A stretch of DNA of 64,000 nt, taken from positions 1 through 64,000 of the forward strand of contig CALMED010000047.1 of NCBI GenBank assembly GCA_937862815.1. Reading direction: 5' to 3'. The translations under genes and the position numbers were made by a program. Positions 8,601 to 17,621 of this stretch are shown here, one piece after another. The DNA is from an uncultured Chitinophagaceae bacterium. Lineage in GTDB: Bacteria; Bacteroidota; Bacteroidia; Chitinophagales; Chitinophagaceae. Numbering within the stretch: the first letter of the stretch is position 1; each line of letters starts with the position of its first letter. A model generated the notes under the pieces. The model was not told the origin of the DNA, searched no databases, and saw only the letters and a program-made list of their open reading frames with translations.

Positions 8601-9048
8601 TGTTATCATCGGTGAACCACACGGCGTTGATGTTGCGGTTGCTGTTGAAAAAGGGCGTGGTTACAAAACTCCACGTCACACCGCCATTGGTGGTCTTGGC
8701 CATCATGCCGCCGCTGCCCACCACGTAAGCCGTATTCGTACTGACGTAATGCACGTCACTCATAACTGCAGGCAGTTGCTGGCCGGCCGCATTCACATAA
8801 GTCAGCGGTCCATACGTCCAGTTGGTACCTCCGTTGGTGGTGTAAGCCACCCCGGCCTGGCCCACGGCGATGCCTCTTGCATTATCAAAAAAATCAAGGT
8901 CCAGCACGGTGAACCCGAATGGAGTCGGGTTACTGTAACGCCAGTTGGTGGTGTTGTACGTCACCTGGCCCTGCGTAATAAGTGTAAAACAGGAAATCAG
9001 CAGCAACAGCAGGAGCCGTTGCCCTTTCCCACAGCAGTAGTTGGTCAT
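5671..9048 (-). CDS. T9SS type B surface protein with Asp-box/YCF48-like propeller and SprB repeat
   Basis: 1125 residues from the Met at 9048, chosen because it opens a typical signal peptide (LLLLLLISCFTLITQGQ); the frame stays open upstream but that stretch is antisense to the neighbour. About residues 30-800 hold at least nine Asp-box/BNR-type turns such as TTNGGTNW, TTNGGVTW, TRNGGASW, TEDGGKTW and TTDGGATW, expected to form beta-propellers like YCF48/sortilin folds. Then comes a SprB-type repeat (NGGIAPYRYSINGG), two Ig-like domains, and a C-terminal type B domain (KAFTPNGDGIN, VFNRSGMTVY, DGTYYYKI) that directs export through the T9SS. Probably a large surface or released protein with ligand-binding propellers. 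It heads an operon with the PorP/SprF gene. Confidence 0.92.
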   Translation of the reverse strand: MTNYCCGKGQRLLLLLLISCFTLITQGQVTYNTTNWRYSNPTPFGFTVLDLDFFDNARGIAVGQAGVAYTTNGGTNWTYGPLTYVNAAGQQLPAVMSDVHYVSTNTAYVVGSGGMMAKTTNGGVTWSFVTTPFFNSNRNINAVWFTDDNTGYIGGQWNTPDSIPKLYVTRNGGASWDSLAAPIGGKTRVGYINNPNLAPLIWDVTAKGKEIWRIEFTSSGVGYVTGGGQVHFPPIPAANASTCLPTGGTVGTSANNAALVWKFQNGVLTDYSLSKERLGYSGINTNTVTCGTQYNAAAIAPAIQQYRALSIINDNQIVLMSFNNNCVVRVNTGPADNTVNLATGQPEQGRYEILNFPFPPTQGPNAGPPIPNPQVLNASNPYQLRRASNGKLFSSGNFARMWTSVDNGNNWVEESSLPKGENFSTFATWALEITPTGRFISAGSNGVWADSVPGGQWRTPYKTVPLVVTHFEMEFPDCNNGMAVGGPSVTVTEDGGKTWQDKRRQDFANLNIAINGLAYPIPGMAYLVTNAGTIYNTTDKGTTLDPLYNNVALQFDDVDASGKDTVWAVAYSAFSVPAASRTTTIVRSYNGGASWQTFGGFPVGTTAPRFSRMSFGSRTVGYIAGSRNAVYKTTDGGATWTNISPFPALNNGPTGFPNAFVTYTEIQALDANTVVVIGNMFTNTGIRRVYRTTNGGTTWTDITGNLATDAPGNIVGLRMHDANNGYVTSGSQLFKTTDGGATWIKDVSPTGNIFETMSFAPSKVLPSVSMQNRILFVTGIAAPQANGTIMEYGDTTLLKMSVSETTTNASCTSPNSGTITVTVNGGIAPYRYSINGGPFQTSNVFTGQSQGPKTLTVQDAYCGLITKTVTVGFNNNLTVTATPADTSVCAGAPVQLRATGNATAYLWTPGAGLSAGNISNPVARVNAPTVYTVRATTSACTTTATVRISIRPNPVITAGPDKTILVGSKATLEGVANLATATSIRWTPAATVVAGAGTLTPSVSPITNTVYTLTVVNNENCTSTDNVLVTVIPVCVDPMKAFTPNGDGINERWLVTNGTACVSRVSVTVFNRSGMTVYKNDNYQNDWDGTFNGKAVPDGTYYYKIRYNLINGAVAEKSGDVTIIR

Positions 9049-9116
9049 TGTAGCGGGTTTTAGAAAAGAAAAGTTCAATTGCGGGACAAGGTTACTGCAG
9101 GTGCCGCGTATCATTT

Positions 9117-9132
9117 GTAGAATTAATTCTAC
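9117..9132. promoter_or_regulatory. Perfect 16-bp palindrome in a divergent promoter region
   Basis: GTAGAATTAATTCTAC is an exact inverted repeat, centred in the 129-nt gap between two divergently transcribed giant T9SS genes. Its length and position fit a dimeric regulator operator, but no regulator is identified. Confidence 0.5.
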
Positions 9133-9177
9133 CAACGTTCTTACTTTATTGTCGAAATCTTTGAGCTTTGGTACACC

Positions 9178-12100
9178 ATGCGCACCTCCCTGCTCCATAT
9201 CATCCGGCTTTTTTTCCTGCTCCTGGCGGGCTTTACCGCCGTTCAGGCACAGGACCTCTCCAACCGGGGGCGGGAGTTCTGGCTGGGCTACGGTTTCAAT
9301 TACAGCTTTTTTCACGAACCACCCATCAATAACCAGGACCTGCAGCTCTATATCAGCGCCCAGCAGGCCACCACGGTCACCATCACCATCAACGGCACCG
9401 CCTACAGCCAGACCCTGAACATACCGGCCAACACGGTGGACTTTTCCGTGATCATTCCCAAGTCGGGGGCCAACGATGCCCGCATCACCGATGAAGGGCT
9501 CTTCAACCGCGGGATCCGCATCGTGAGTACCGAACCGGTGGCTGTATACGCCCACCAGTACAACGTGCAGGTGTCGGGCGCCACCATGCTGATGCCGGTG
9601 GAGACCTACGGCTACTCCTACTATTCGGTGAACTACAGCCAGACCTCCTCCAACTCCAACCCACCCTCGTGGTATTCCTGGTTTTTTGTGATTGCCTCCG
9701 AAGACAATACCCGCATCCAGATCACCCCGTCCGACACCACCAAGAACGGGTGGCTGCCCGGGCAGACCTATACCGTAAACCTGAACAAGGGGCAGATATA
9801 CAATGTGATGGGCAAGGGCGTTTTCGGCACCAGCGCGGCCCTGGCGAGCAAAGACATGACGGGCAGCAAGATTGTTTCGGTGCCCGGGGCCGACGGCAAA
9901 TGCCACCCGGTGGGCGTTTTCTCCGGTTCGGGCGGCATCCGCCTCTGTCCGGGCGACGGCGGCGAGTACATGGGCCAGCAGATGTTCCCGGCCCGCGCCT
10001 GGGGTACCCGCTACCTCACCTACCACCTCACCAACACCACCACGGGTAACTTTTTTGCCCCCTTTCTCAATTATTACCGGGTGTGTGTACTGGATCCCAC
10101 CACCGTGGTGCGGCGTAACGGGGTGCCCTTGACGGGACTGATCCGGAATTTCTACTACGAATTTTCCAGCACCACCGGCGACTACATCGAATCCGACAAA
10201 CCCATCCTCGTTTCGCAGTACACCCCCAATGCCAACCAATGCGTGGGCACCAGCACGTTCTCCTACGGCGACCCCGAGATGGTATACCTCAGCCCCATTG
10301 AACAGGGGCAGAACGACGTGCTGTTTTACAAAAGCCGCCGGTCGAGCATTGACTTTGTACACACCAACATCTACCTGCCCACCGCAGCCGTGGGATCGCT
10401 GCGGGTGGACGGCGCCGCCCTGCCTGCCGCCAACATCATTCCGCACCCGGCCAATCCCGCCTACTCGGTGGCAGTGGCCCGGCATACCGGCCCGGCTTCG
10501 TCGCACCGCATTACCTGCGACTCCAACTTCAACGCTACCGTGTACGGTATCGGGTTATTCGAAAGCTATGGCTACAACGTGGGTACCCGCATCAACAACC
10601 TCAACAACTTCAGCAGCATCGCCAACACGCTCAACAGCACCGGCCTTGTTGATACCTTCACCTGTCCCAAAACACCCGTGCGCCTCTTCGCCAAGCTGGC
10701 TTTCCCCGCCAGCTCCATCACCTGGCAGCTGAGCGCGGTGAGCGGCGTTACCCCCAATGCCGATGTCGTCATCAACAACCCCGTTCCGGTACGCACCGAA
10801 CGCATCAACAACCGCGACTACTACGTGTACTCACTGAACCAGGATTTTGTATTCAGCAGTCCGGGTACCTACACCATCCCCATCACCTATTCGGCAGCCG
10901 TGATTGAAAACTGCAACCAGACCGACTTTGCCGAGATCCGGGTGCTGGTGAAACCGGGGCCGGTGGCCGATTTCCGCGTGGCGGGGCAGGGCTGCGCTGT
11001 GGACACCCTGTTTTTTGAGGGCACCTCCGATAAGAAGAACTTCAACATCGTGGGCTATCTCTGGAATTTTGAGGACAACACCACGCAAACCACGGAAAAC
11101 GCTGCCAAGAAATTCAGCAACACCAACCCCCAGCAGGTGAAGTACACCATACGGGCCGACAACGGCTGTATCCACGACACCACCAAGACGGTGCTGCCCA
11201 ACAGCCAGCCCCTGGCCAAATTCGGGCTGCCAGCCAGCTATTGCGCCGGCGACTCCATCCGGGTGACCGACAGCTCCGTGATCAACAGCGGCAGCATCGT
11301 GAACTGGCGCTGGGACTTCGGCGACGGCCGCGTGGTGAACGCTTCCAACGGGAACCCCTTGTCGCACCGATACGCCGCCACCGGCACCTACACCATCCGC
11401 CTGGTAGTGACCTCCGCCGAAGGATGCGTGAGCGACACCGCCGCACAGACCGTTACCATCACCAACCGGCCGCAGGCGCGGTTTGGCACCGGCACAGCCC
11501 CCTGCCTGGGAGAAGCCCTCCGCTTCAGCGACAGCTCCACCATCACCAACGGCACCCTCACCCGCTGGAGCTGGAACTTCGGCGACGGCAACACCGCCAC
11601 CTACACCAACGGCAACCCGTTCGACTATACCTACGCCACGGCCGGCTCCTACACCGTGCAGCTGGTGGTGCAGAGCGGCACCGCCTGTACCGATACATTC
11701 ACCCGCAGCATCACCATCCAGCCCCGGCCGGCCGCCGCCTTCAGCAGCAACCCCACCGTGTGCCAGGGCAGTGCGCTCACGTTTACCGATAACTCCACCA
11801 TCGCCTCCGGCAGTATCACCAGCTGGAACTGGATTTTTGGCGACGGCAACAGCAGCAACCGCACCAGTGGCGCTCCGTTCACGCATACCTACACCAGCCC
11901 CGGCAGTTTCACGGCCGCCCTGGTGGTGCGCAGCGGCAACGGCTGCAACAGCGATACCGTCAAGCAGAGCATCACCGTCTTTCCCCGCCCGGTGGCCAAC
12001 TTCGGATTCGACCAAAGCAGCTGCCGCAACCCCGGCGAACCCGTACGCATCAGCGACAGCTCCGCCATCGCCTCCGGCAGCATCACCAGCTGGAACTGGA

Positions 12101-13803
12101 ACTTCGGCGACGGCAACAGCGCCAGCTACACCAACGGCAATCCGTTCGACTACCTCTTCCAGGGAACAGGCAGTTACCCGGTGAAACTGGTAACCGTGTC
12201 CAATAACAACTGTGCCAGCGATACCACCACCAAAACACTGGTGGTATCGGTAAAGCCCGTGGCCGGGTTCAACCTGAGCAAAAACGAGGCCTGCGCCGGC
12301 GATACCATCCGCTTCACCGATAACTCCACCATCGCAGGCGGCAGCATCACCACCTGGAACTGGGACTTCGGCAACGGGCAGACCAGCATCCGCAACAACA
12401 ACTCCCCCTTCATCTTTGCATTCAATACGCCGGGCACGTTTACCATCACCCTGCGGGTAACTTCCGCCGGCAACTGCGACAGCGACCCCGTCACCGCCAC
12501 CGTCACCATCCACGAACAACCGCAGGCATCCTTCATCACCGGCGGCACCGTGTGTACCGGCGATTCCGTGCTCTTTACCGGCTCCGCCACACCCGGCACC
12601 GGCAGTATCACCGGCTGGAACTGGAACTTCGGCAACGGCACCACGTTGGTACGCACCACGGCACAACCCTTCTACTACACGTACCCGGCTGCCGGCAACT
12701 ACAGCGCCAGCCTGAGCGTTACCAGCGACAAGGGCTGCGCCAGCCCCGCCTTCACCGTACCGGTGCAGGTAACGGCCCGTCCTTCCGCGGCGTTCACCGT
12801 CAGCGGAAAACCCTGCGCCGACAGCCTCTACACCTTTGTGTCGGCCACGCCCGCCAACAACAACCCCGCTGCCACCTGGTACTGGGCTTTTGGCGACGGG
12901 CAAACGGCCACCTCGGGCAACAGCAACACCATCAGCCACCCCTATGCCGTGCGGGCGGGTGGATATACCGTCACCCACGTGGTGCAGTACAGTCCCTCCT
13001 GCGTAAGCGATACGGTGCGCTTCACGCTGCCGGCCATCCGGCCCAACCCGGTTGCTTCTTTCAGCATTGCGGGCGATACACTGTGCGTGGACAAGCCCCT
13101 GCTGTTGCAGGCCGCGTCCAGCGCTCCCGCAGCCCAATGGAACTGGGACCTGGGGAACCGCACCAGCAACCAGGCACCGCCCTTTACCATTCAGTATGCA
13201 GCAGGCGGCAATTACACCATCCGGTTAACCGTGACCGATAGTGCCGGCTGCGGATCGGTACCGGTGAACAATGCGGTGGCCATCCGTCCCGCACCGGTGC
13301 TCAACGCGGGACCCGACAAATACATCAATCCCGGCGGGTCGGTGGTGCTGGATGCCACCTGCTCCAACGCGGGCGATTACGATTTCCGGTGGACGCCCGC
13401 CACCGGTCTGAGCAACAGCACCACGCTCACCCCCACCGCTTCGCCCGACACTTCCACCCGCTACGTGGTGCAGGCCGTACACCGTACAGCACTGTGTACC
13501 GCCACCGATGACGTGGTGGTGTTCGTGATTTCGAAGCTCTTTGTACCCAACGCCTTTACCCCCAACGGCGACGGTGTGAACGATCTGTGGCGCATACCGG
13601 GGCTGGAACTGTATCCCGATGCGGAACTGGTACTGTTCAACCGCTGGGGCCAGCAGGTGCTGCGCTCCCGCAACTACAACCGCAACCCGTGGAACGGTAC
13701 CCTCGGCGGGAAGGAAGTGGCGCCGGGCCTGTTTACCTATATCATTTTCCTGAATAACGATCAAAAAGAAGTCATGCGGGGCACGGTTACCCTTATCCGG
13801 TAA
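9178..13803 (+). CDS. Giant IgGFc-binding/PKD-repeat surface protein, T9SS type B
   Basis: 1541 residues. Signal peptide (FFLLLAGFTAVQAQ) then an IgGFc-binding N-terminal-type domain of about 450 residues, opening with SNRGREFWLGYG and containing AHQYNVQ, METYGYSYYSVNY and GTRYLTYHL. From about residue 595 to 1390 nine PKD-like modules follow, each starting like VADFRVAG, AAAFSSN or VASFSIAG and carrying the WNFGDGN core. An Ig-like segment (LNAGPDKYINPGGSVVL) precedes the type B tail from about 1453 (FVPNAFTPNGDGVND, LFNRWGQQV, GTVTLIR). Expected to be exported by the T9SS and act as a surface adhesin; ligand unknown. It is the first gene of a likely four-gene operon and is paralogous to the gene at 14453. 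Confidence 0.93.
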   Translation: MRTSLLHIIRLFFLLLAGFTAVQAQDLSNRGREFWLGYGFNYSFFHEPPINNQDLQLYISAQQATTVTITINGTAYSQTLNIPANTVDFSVIIPKSGANDARITDEGLFNRGIRIVSTEPVAVYAHQYNVQVSGATMLMPVETYGYSYYSVNYSQTSSNSNPPSWYSWFFVIASEDNTRIQITPSDTTKNGWLPGQTYTVNLNKGQIYNVMGKGVFGTSAALASKDMTGSKIVSVPGADGKCHPVGVFSGSGGIRLCPGDGGEYMGQQMFPARAWGTRYLTYHLTNTTTGNFFAPFLNYYRVCVLDPTTVVRRNGVPLTGLIRNFYYEFSSTTGDYIESDKPILVSQYTPNANQCVGTSTFSYGDPEMVYLSPIEQGQNDVLFYKSRRSSIDFVHTNIYLPTAAVGSLRVDGAALPAANIIPHPANPAYSVAVARHTGPASSHRITCDSNFNATVYGIGLFESYGYNVGTRINNLNNFSSIANTLNSTGLVDTFTCPKTPVRLFAKLAFPASSITWQLSAVSGVTPNADVVINNPVPVRTERINNRDYYVYSLNQDFVFSSPGTYTIPITYSAAVIENCNQTDFAEIRVLVKPGPVADFRVAGQGCAVDTLFFEGTSDKKNFNIVGYLWNFEDNTTQTTENAAKKFSNTNPQQVKYTIRADNGCIHDTTKTVLPNSQPLAKFGLPASYCAGDSIRVTDSSVINSGSIVNWRWDFGDGRVVNASNGNPLSHRYAATGTYTIRLVVTSAEGCVSDTAAQTVTITNRPQARFGTGTAPCLGEALRFSDSSTITNGTLTRWSWNFGDGNTATYTNGNPFDYTYATAGSYTVQLVVQSGTACTDTFTRSITIQPRPAAAFSSNPTVCQGSALTFTDNSTIASGSITSWNWIFGDGNSSNRTSGAPFTHTYTSPGSFTAALVVRSGNGCNSDTVKQSITVFPRPVANFGFDQSSCRNPGEPVRISDSSAIASGSITSWNWNFGDGNSASYTNGNPFDYLFQGTGSYPVKLVTVSNNNCASDTTTKTLVVSVKPVAGFNLSKNEACAGDTIRFTDNSTIAGGSITTWNWDFGNGQTSIRNNNSPFIFAFNTPGTFTITLRVTSAGNCDSDPVTATVTIHEQPQASFITGGTVCTGDSVLFTGSATPGTGSITGWNWNFGNGTTLVRTTAQPFYYTYPAAGNYSASLSVTSDKGCASPAFTVPVQVTARPSAAFTVSGKPCADSLYTFVSATPANNNPAATWYWAFGDGQTATSGNSNTISHPYAVRAGGYTVTHVVQYSPSCVSDTVRFTLPAIRPNPVASFSIAGDTLCVDKPLLLQAASSAPAAQWNWDLGNRTSNQAPPFTIQYAAGGNYTIRLTVTDSAGCGSVPVNNAVAIRPAPVLNAGPDKYINPGGSVVLDATCSNAGDYDFRWTPATGLSNSTTLTPTASPDTSTRYVVQAVHRTALCTATDDVVVFVISKLFVPNAFTPNGDGVNDLWRIPGLELYPDAELVLFNRWGQQVLRSRNYNRNPWNGTLGGKEVAPGLFTYIIFLNNDQKEVMRGTVTLIR

Positions 13804-13832
13804 ACACTACGCCGCATTAATGCATCCGCCAT

Positions 13833-14447
13833 ATGTCGCAAACCGCCATCCTCATCGCCGATGATCACAGCATGATCCGCAAAGGACTCAAACTGTACCT
13901 CCAGCTCAACCTGGGACAGGACGACCTCACCGAAGTGGGGAGTTGCCACGAGGTGATGAAAGAGCTGGTGAAGAAAAAATACACGCACCTCGTACTCGAC
14001 ATCCTGCTGGCCGACGGCAGTTCGCTGGAAATCATCCCCAATATCCGGCGCGTATATCCAAACCTGCAGATCCTGATCTTTTCCATGCAGCCGGCGGAAG
14101 TGTATGCCGAAGCGCTGCGCCAGTACCAGGTCAACCAATACCTGTCGAAGACCGCCAGTGAAGATGAAATCATACGGGTATTGACGCTTTTCATCCACAA
14201 CCAGCCGCAGACAGTGGTCCTTGAAGGCATGACACGACGCGACAATCCTTTCTCCGCCCTGGCTCCCCGCGAGCTGGAAGTGCTGCACTATGTGCTGCAG
14301 GGGCTGGGCACCAAGGGCATTGCCGAAACCCTCAACCTCAAAATGAATACCGTCTCCACCATCAAGACCCGCATCTACGAAAAAACCAGTGCCGCCAACA
14401 TCAGAGAACTGCTGGAGCTGGCGAGCCTGTACAACGTGAATTACTGA
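13833..14447 (+). CDS. LuxR/NarL-type response regulator
   Basis: 204 residues. An N-terminal receiver domain (acidic ADDH at 10-13, phospho-acceptor Asp56 in LVLDILLADGSS) is joined to a C-terminal LuxR-type helix-turn-helix (LAPRELEVLHYVLQGL, GIAETLNLKMNTVSTIKTRI). It would be phosphorylated by a histidine kinase and bind promoter DNA. It sits 29 nt after one giant IgGFc/PKD gene and 5 nt before the other; a sensor kinase without its own receiver follows as fourth gene and is the natural partner. By position it may control these surface proteins, which is inference. Confidence 0.93.
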   Translation: MSQTAILIADDHSMIRKGLKLYLQLNLGQDDLTEVGSCHEVMKELVKKKYTHLVLDILLADGSSLEIIPNIRRVYPNLQILIFSMQPAEVYAEALRQYQVNQYLSKTASEDEIIRVLTLFIHNQPQTVVLEGMTRRDNPFSALAPRELEVLHYVLQGLGTKGIAETLNLKMNTVSTIKTRIYEKTSAANIRELLELASLYNVNY

Positions 14448-14452
14448 TAAGA

Positions 14453-17400
14453 ATGGTACCCATACCGGTACCGGCCATCCTGTATTTATTTCCTTTGCAT
14501 GTGAACCTGCCGCGTCTTCATATCATCCTGTTCCTGTTGCTGACGGGTTGCTGGTTGCAGTCAGCGGGGCAGAACCGCTCCAACCGCGGCCGGGAGTTCT
14601 GGCTGGGTTATGGGCATAATGTGCTGTTTACCCAGGGCAACCCGCCCAACAGCCAGAACCTGGTGTTGTACCTCAGTACCGAACAACCCGCCACGGTAAC
14701 CGTAAGCGTGAATGGTACAGGGTGGAGCCGCACCGTATCCATCCCCGCCAACAGCGTGGACGCCGGCATCGTGGTACCCAAGAGTGGGGCAGACGATGCC
14801 CGCCTGCTGGGCGAAGGGTTGTCGGGCCGCGGCATCCACATCCGCAGCGATGTACCCATCGTGGCCTATGCCCACCAGTACGGCGATGTGTCGTCGGCCG
14901 CCACCATGCTGATGCCGGTGGAAACCTACGGCTACAGCTATTACTCGCTCAACTACACGCAGGTGTCTAACTACCCCGACAGCTATTCGTGGTTTTTTGC
15001 CGTGGCATCGGAAGACAATACCCGCCTGGAAATCACACCGGCCGACAGTACCCAGGGCGGATGGCTGCCGGGGCAGACCTATACCGTGCTACTCAACCGC
15101 GGGCAGATCTGGAACGTATTTGGCAAACGTTCCGGCACCTATACCGGCAAGGACCTCAGCGGCAGCAAGATCGTGTCGGTGACCGGCCCCGACGGCAACT
15201 GCCATCCCGTGGCCGTCTTTTCCGGCAGCAGCCGCAACGTATTATGCGATGGCAACGGCGGCGACATCCTGCAGCAGCAGATCTTCCCGGCCAACACCTG
15301 GGGCACCCGCTACCTCACCCATCCTTCCAAGGTGGAAGCCGGGCAAGGGGTGACCACCCCGTTTCTGAACATCTACCGCATAGCCGTTCGCAACCCCGGC
15401 ACCGTTGTAAAGCGGAACGGTGCCGTACTCACCGGTCTGATCAACAATTTTTATTATGAATTCACCAGCCTCACCGGCGACTACATTGAAGCCGATCAAC
15501 CCGTGCTGGTGGCCCAGTACCCCGGTTCGGCCAATGGCTGCGCCGGCACAGCATCGCCCGTGATGGGCGACCCCGAAATGCTGTACCTCAGTCCCATGGA
15601 GCAGGGGGTGAAGAAAGCGGTGTTCTACCATACCCGCAACCAGGCCATTGACATCAACTACGTGAATGTGATCGTGCCCAAAACCGGGCTGTCCTCCCTG
15701 CGCATTGATGGCACTGCGCCCCTTGCCATTGAAACGGCCGACCATCCCGCCCTCAGCAGCTATGCCGTGGTACAGAAACGGCTCACCGGACCCGCTGCCC
15801 AGCACACCATCACCTGCGACTCATCGTTTATTGCCCACATTAACGGATCGGGATTCTTTGAGAGTTACGCTTACAACGTGGGAGCCTTTGTGAATAATCT
15901 CAATGCTTACAGCTACATCGAAAACACGTTAAGCAGTACTGGTGGCGCCGACTCCTTTACCTGCCCCGGTGCCCCCTTCCGGCTCTATGCCCGGCTGGCT
16001 TACCGCGTTACCAGGCTGGTGTGGGGCGCGGGACAGGTCAGCGGCATCAGCCCCGGCCGGGATACGGTGCAGCTCAACCCGGTTCCGGAAGACTCGCTGC
16101 TGCTAAATGGCCGCCGGTATTACACCTACCGCTACCCCGGTGAGTTGCGGGCACAACAGGCAGGTACCTTCGAGATTCCGGTAACCTGCAGCGCTCCCGA
16201 TATTGACGCCTGCAACCAGACGGAAACCGTGTTTCTGCCCGTAGTGGTGCGGGAAGGGCCGGTGGCCGGCTTCACCACCAGCGGCAACACCTGCGCCGGC
16301 GACACCCTGTTCTTCACCGGCCTGGTCAACGCTGCCGGCTTTACGATCAACCGCTATCGCTGGACCTTCCCCGGCAACAGCTTTGCCGATGTAAAAGATA
16401 CCAGCCGGGTCTTCCCCGCCTCCGGCAGTTACGATGTGTTCTTCCGCATCACCAGCACCAACGGCTGTTTCAGCGAGCTGGGCAAAACGCTCACCATTGC
16501 TCCCCTGCCGGTGGCCGCCTTCACCGGGCCGGCCGAAGGCTGCAGCGGTGCGGCGCTCACCTTCACCGATGCCTCCACGGCCGGCACGGGCAGCATCGCC
16601 GGCTGGAACTGGGGCGATGGCAGTTCCACCACCTCCACCACCGGTTCGGCAGTGAGCCACAGCTATGCCGTGGGCACCTATACCGTAGGTCTGCAGGTGG
16701 TGAGTGCGGCCGGCTGCCGCAGCCAGACCGCCGTACAAAACGTGGTGGTGCATCCTAACCCCGTTGCCGCCTTTACCGCTGCCAGCGCCGCCTGTGCGGG
16801 CGATACCCTGCGCATCACCGATGCGTCGCAGGCCGCAACGGCGCCCCTGGAGCGCTGGAACTGGAACCTGGGCGACGGCAACACCGTAGCAGCCGGTAAC
16901 GGTAACCCCGTGCAGCATCGCTATACAAACGCCGGCACCTACACCATCCGCCTGCAGGTGGAAGACAGCCGGGGTTGCAGCTCGCCCCTGGCCGGCAACA
17001 ACCTCACCGTGCATCCCCTGCCCGACCTGCAGGCAGGAGCCGATAAGAGCATTTTTGCCGGCAGCAGTGTGGTGCTGGATGCTGCGGTCAGCAACCCCAA
17101 CGACCACACCTTTGCGTGGACACCTGCCACCGGGCTGAGCGACGCCGCTGTGCTCAACCCCGTAGCCCGCCCCGCTGCCACCACACGGTACACCCTCTCC
17201 GCCACCCACCGGAGCCGCGGCTGCCGCAGCACCGATGAGGTGCTGGTAACGGTGCTCGCGGGCCTGTTCATCCCCAACGCCTTTACCCCCAACGGCGACG
17301 GCCTGAACGATGCCTGGCGCATACCGGGGCTCGACCTCTACCCCGCAGCCGAAGTGATCATCTTCAACCGCTGGGGCCAGGAACTGCTGCGCCGCCGCAA

Positions 17401-17530
17401 CTACAACCAGCGTCCGTGGGACGGCACCTACGGCAACCAGCCGGTACCCGCCGGAACCTATCCCTATCGCATCCTGCTGAACAACGATGCCGGTGAAAGC
17501 CGCAGCGGCATGGTGACTGTTGTGCGCTGA
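14453..17530 (+). CDS. IgGFc-binding/PKD-repeat surface protein, T9SS type B (paralogue)
   Basis: 1025 residues, a shorter paralogue of the protein at 9178. The IgGFc-binding-like domain is well conserved (SNRGREFWLGYGHN, AHQYGDV, METYGYSYYSLNY, GTRYLTHPSK), but only three PKD-like modules follow (VAGFTTSG, VAAFTGPA, VAAFTAAS; about 602-865) before the Ig-like segment (LQAGADKSIFAG) and the type B tail (FIPNAFTPNGDGLND, IFNRWGQELL, GMVTVVR). The ATG at 14453 gives a long N-terminal region before the hydrophobic core; an in-frame GTG at 14501 would give a more compact signal peptide (NLPRLHIILFLLLTGC) and may be the true start. It starts 5 nt after the response regulator. Confidence 0.9.
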   Translation: MVPIPVPAILYLFPLHVNLPRLHIILFLLLTGCWLQSAGQNRSNRGREFWLGYGHNVLFTQGNPPNSQNLVLYLSTEQPATVTVSVNGTGWSRTVSIPANSVDAGIVVPKSGADDARLLGEGLSGRGIHIRSDVPIVAYAHQYGDVSSAATMLMPVETYGYSYYSLNYTQVSNYPDSYSWFFAVASEDNTRLEITPADSTQGGWLPGQTYTVLLNRGQIWNVFGKRSGTYTGKDLSGSKIVSVTGPDGNCHPVAVFSGSSRNVLCDGNGGDILQQQIFPANTWGTRYLTHPSKVEAGQGVTTPFLNIYRIAVRNPGTVVKRNGAVLTGLINNFYYEFTSLTGDYIEADQPVLVAQYPGSANGCAGTASPVMGDPEMLYLSPMEQGVKKAVFYHTRNQAIDINYVNVIVPKTGLSSLRIDGTAPLAIETADHPALSSYAVVQKRLTGPAAQHTITCDSSFIAHINGSGFFESYAYNVGAFVNNLNAYSYIENTLSSTGGADSFTCPGAPFRLYARLAYRVTRLVWGAGQVSGISPGRDTVQLNPVPEDSLLLNGRRYYTYRYPGELRAQQAGTFEIPVTCSAPDIDACNQTETVFLPVVVREGPVAGFTTSGNTCAGDTLFFTGLVNAAGFTINRYRWTFPGNSFADVKDTSRVFPASGSYDVFFRITSTNGCFSELGKTLTIAPLPVAAFTGPAEGCSGAALTFTDASTAGTGSIAGWNWGDGSSTTSTTGSAVSHSYAVGTYTVGLQVVSAAGCRSQTAVQNVVVHPNPVAAFTAASAACAGDTLRITDASQAATAPLERWNWNLGDGNTVAAGNGNPVQHRYTNAGTYTIRLQVEDSRGCSSPLAGNNLTVHPLPDLQAGADKSIFAGSSVVLDAAVSNPNDHTFAWTPATGLSDAAVLNPVARPAATTRYTLSATHRSRGCRSTDEVLVTVLAGLFIPNAFTPNGDGLNDAWRIPGLDLYPAAEVIIFNRWGQELLRRRNYNQRPWDGTYGNQPVPAGTYPYRILLNNDAGESRSGMVTVVR

Positions 17531-17621
17531 GACAGGAATTTTCCCAACGGGCGTGTGGCTGATTTTTTTGCCACTGAAAACCATAATCTCCTGTGCTTAT
17601 GCTGTAACTTGTTGGCCGCAC

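Noticed and set aside
9049-10506. Upstream extension of the leftward Asp-box protein frame to a 1611-residue ORF
   Set aside because: The extension is antisense to the IgGFc-binding coding region, has shadow-type composition, and the signal peptide starts at 9048.
10831-13137. 768-codon leftward ORF
   Set aside because: Antisense to the PKD repeats; its own repeats mirror those modules.
17520-17621. Earlier ATG at 17520 for the sensor kinase
   Set aside because: It overlaps the preceding gene's end, and the signal peptide begins at the Met at 17622.
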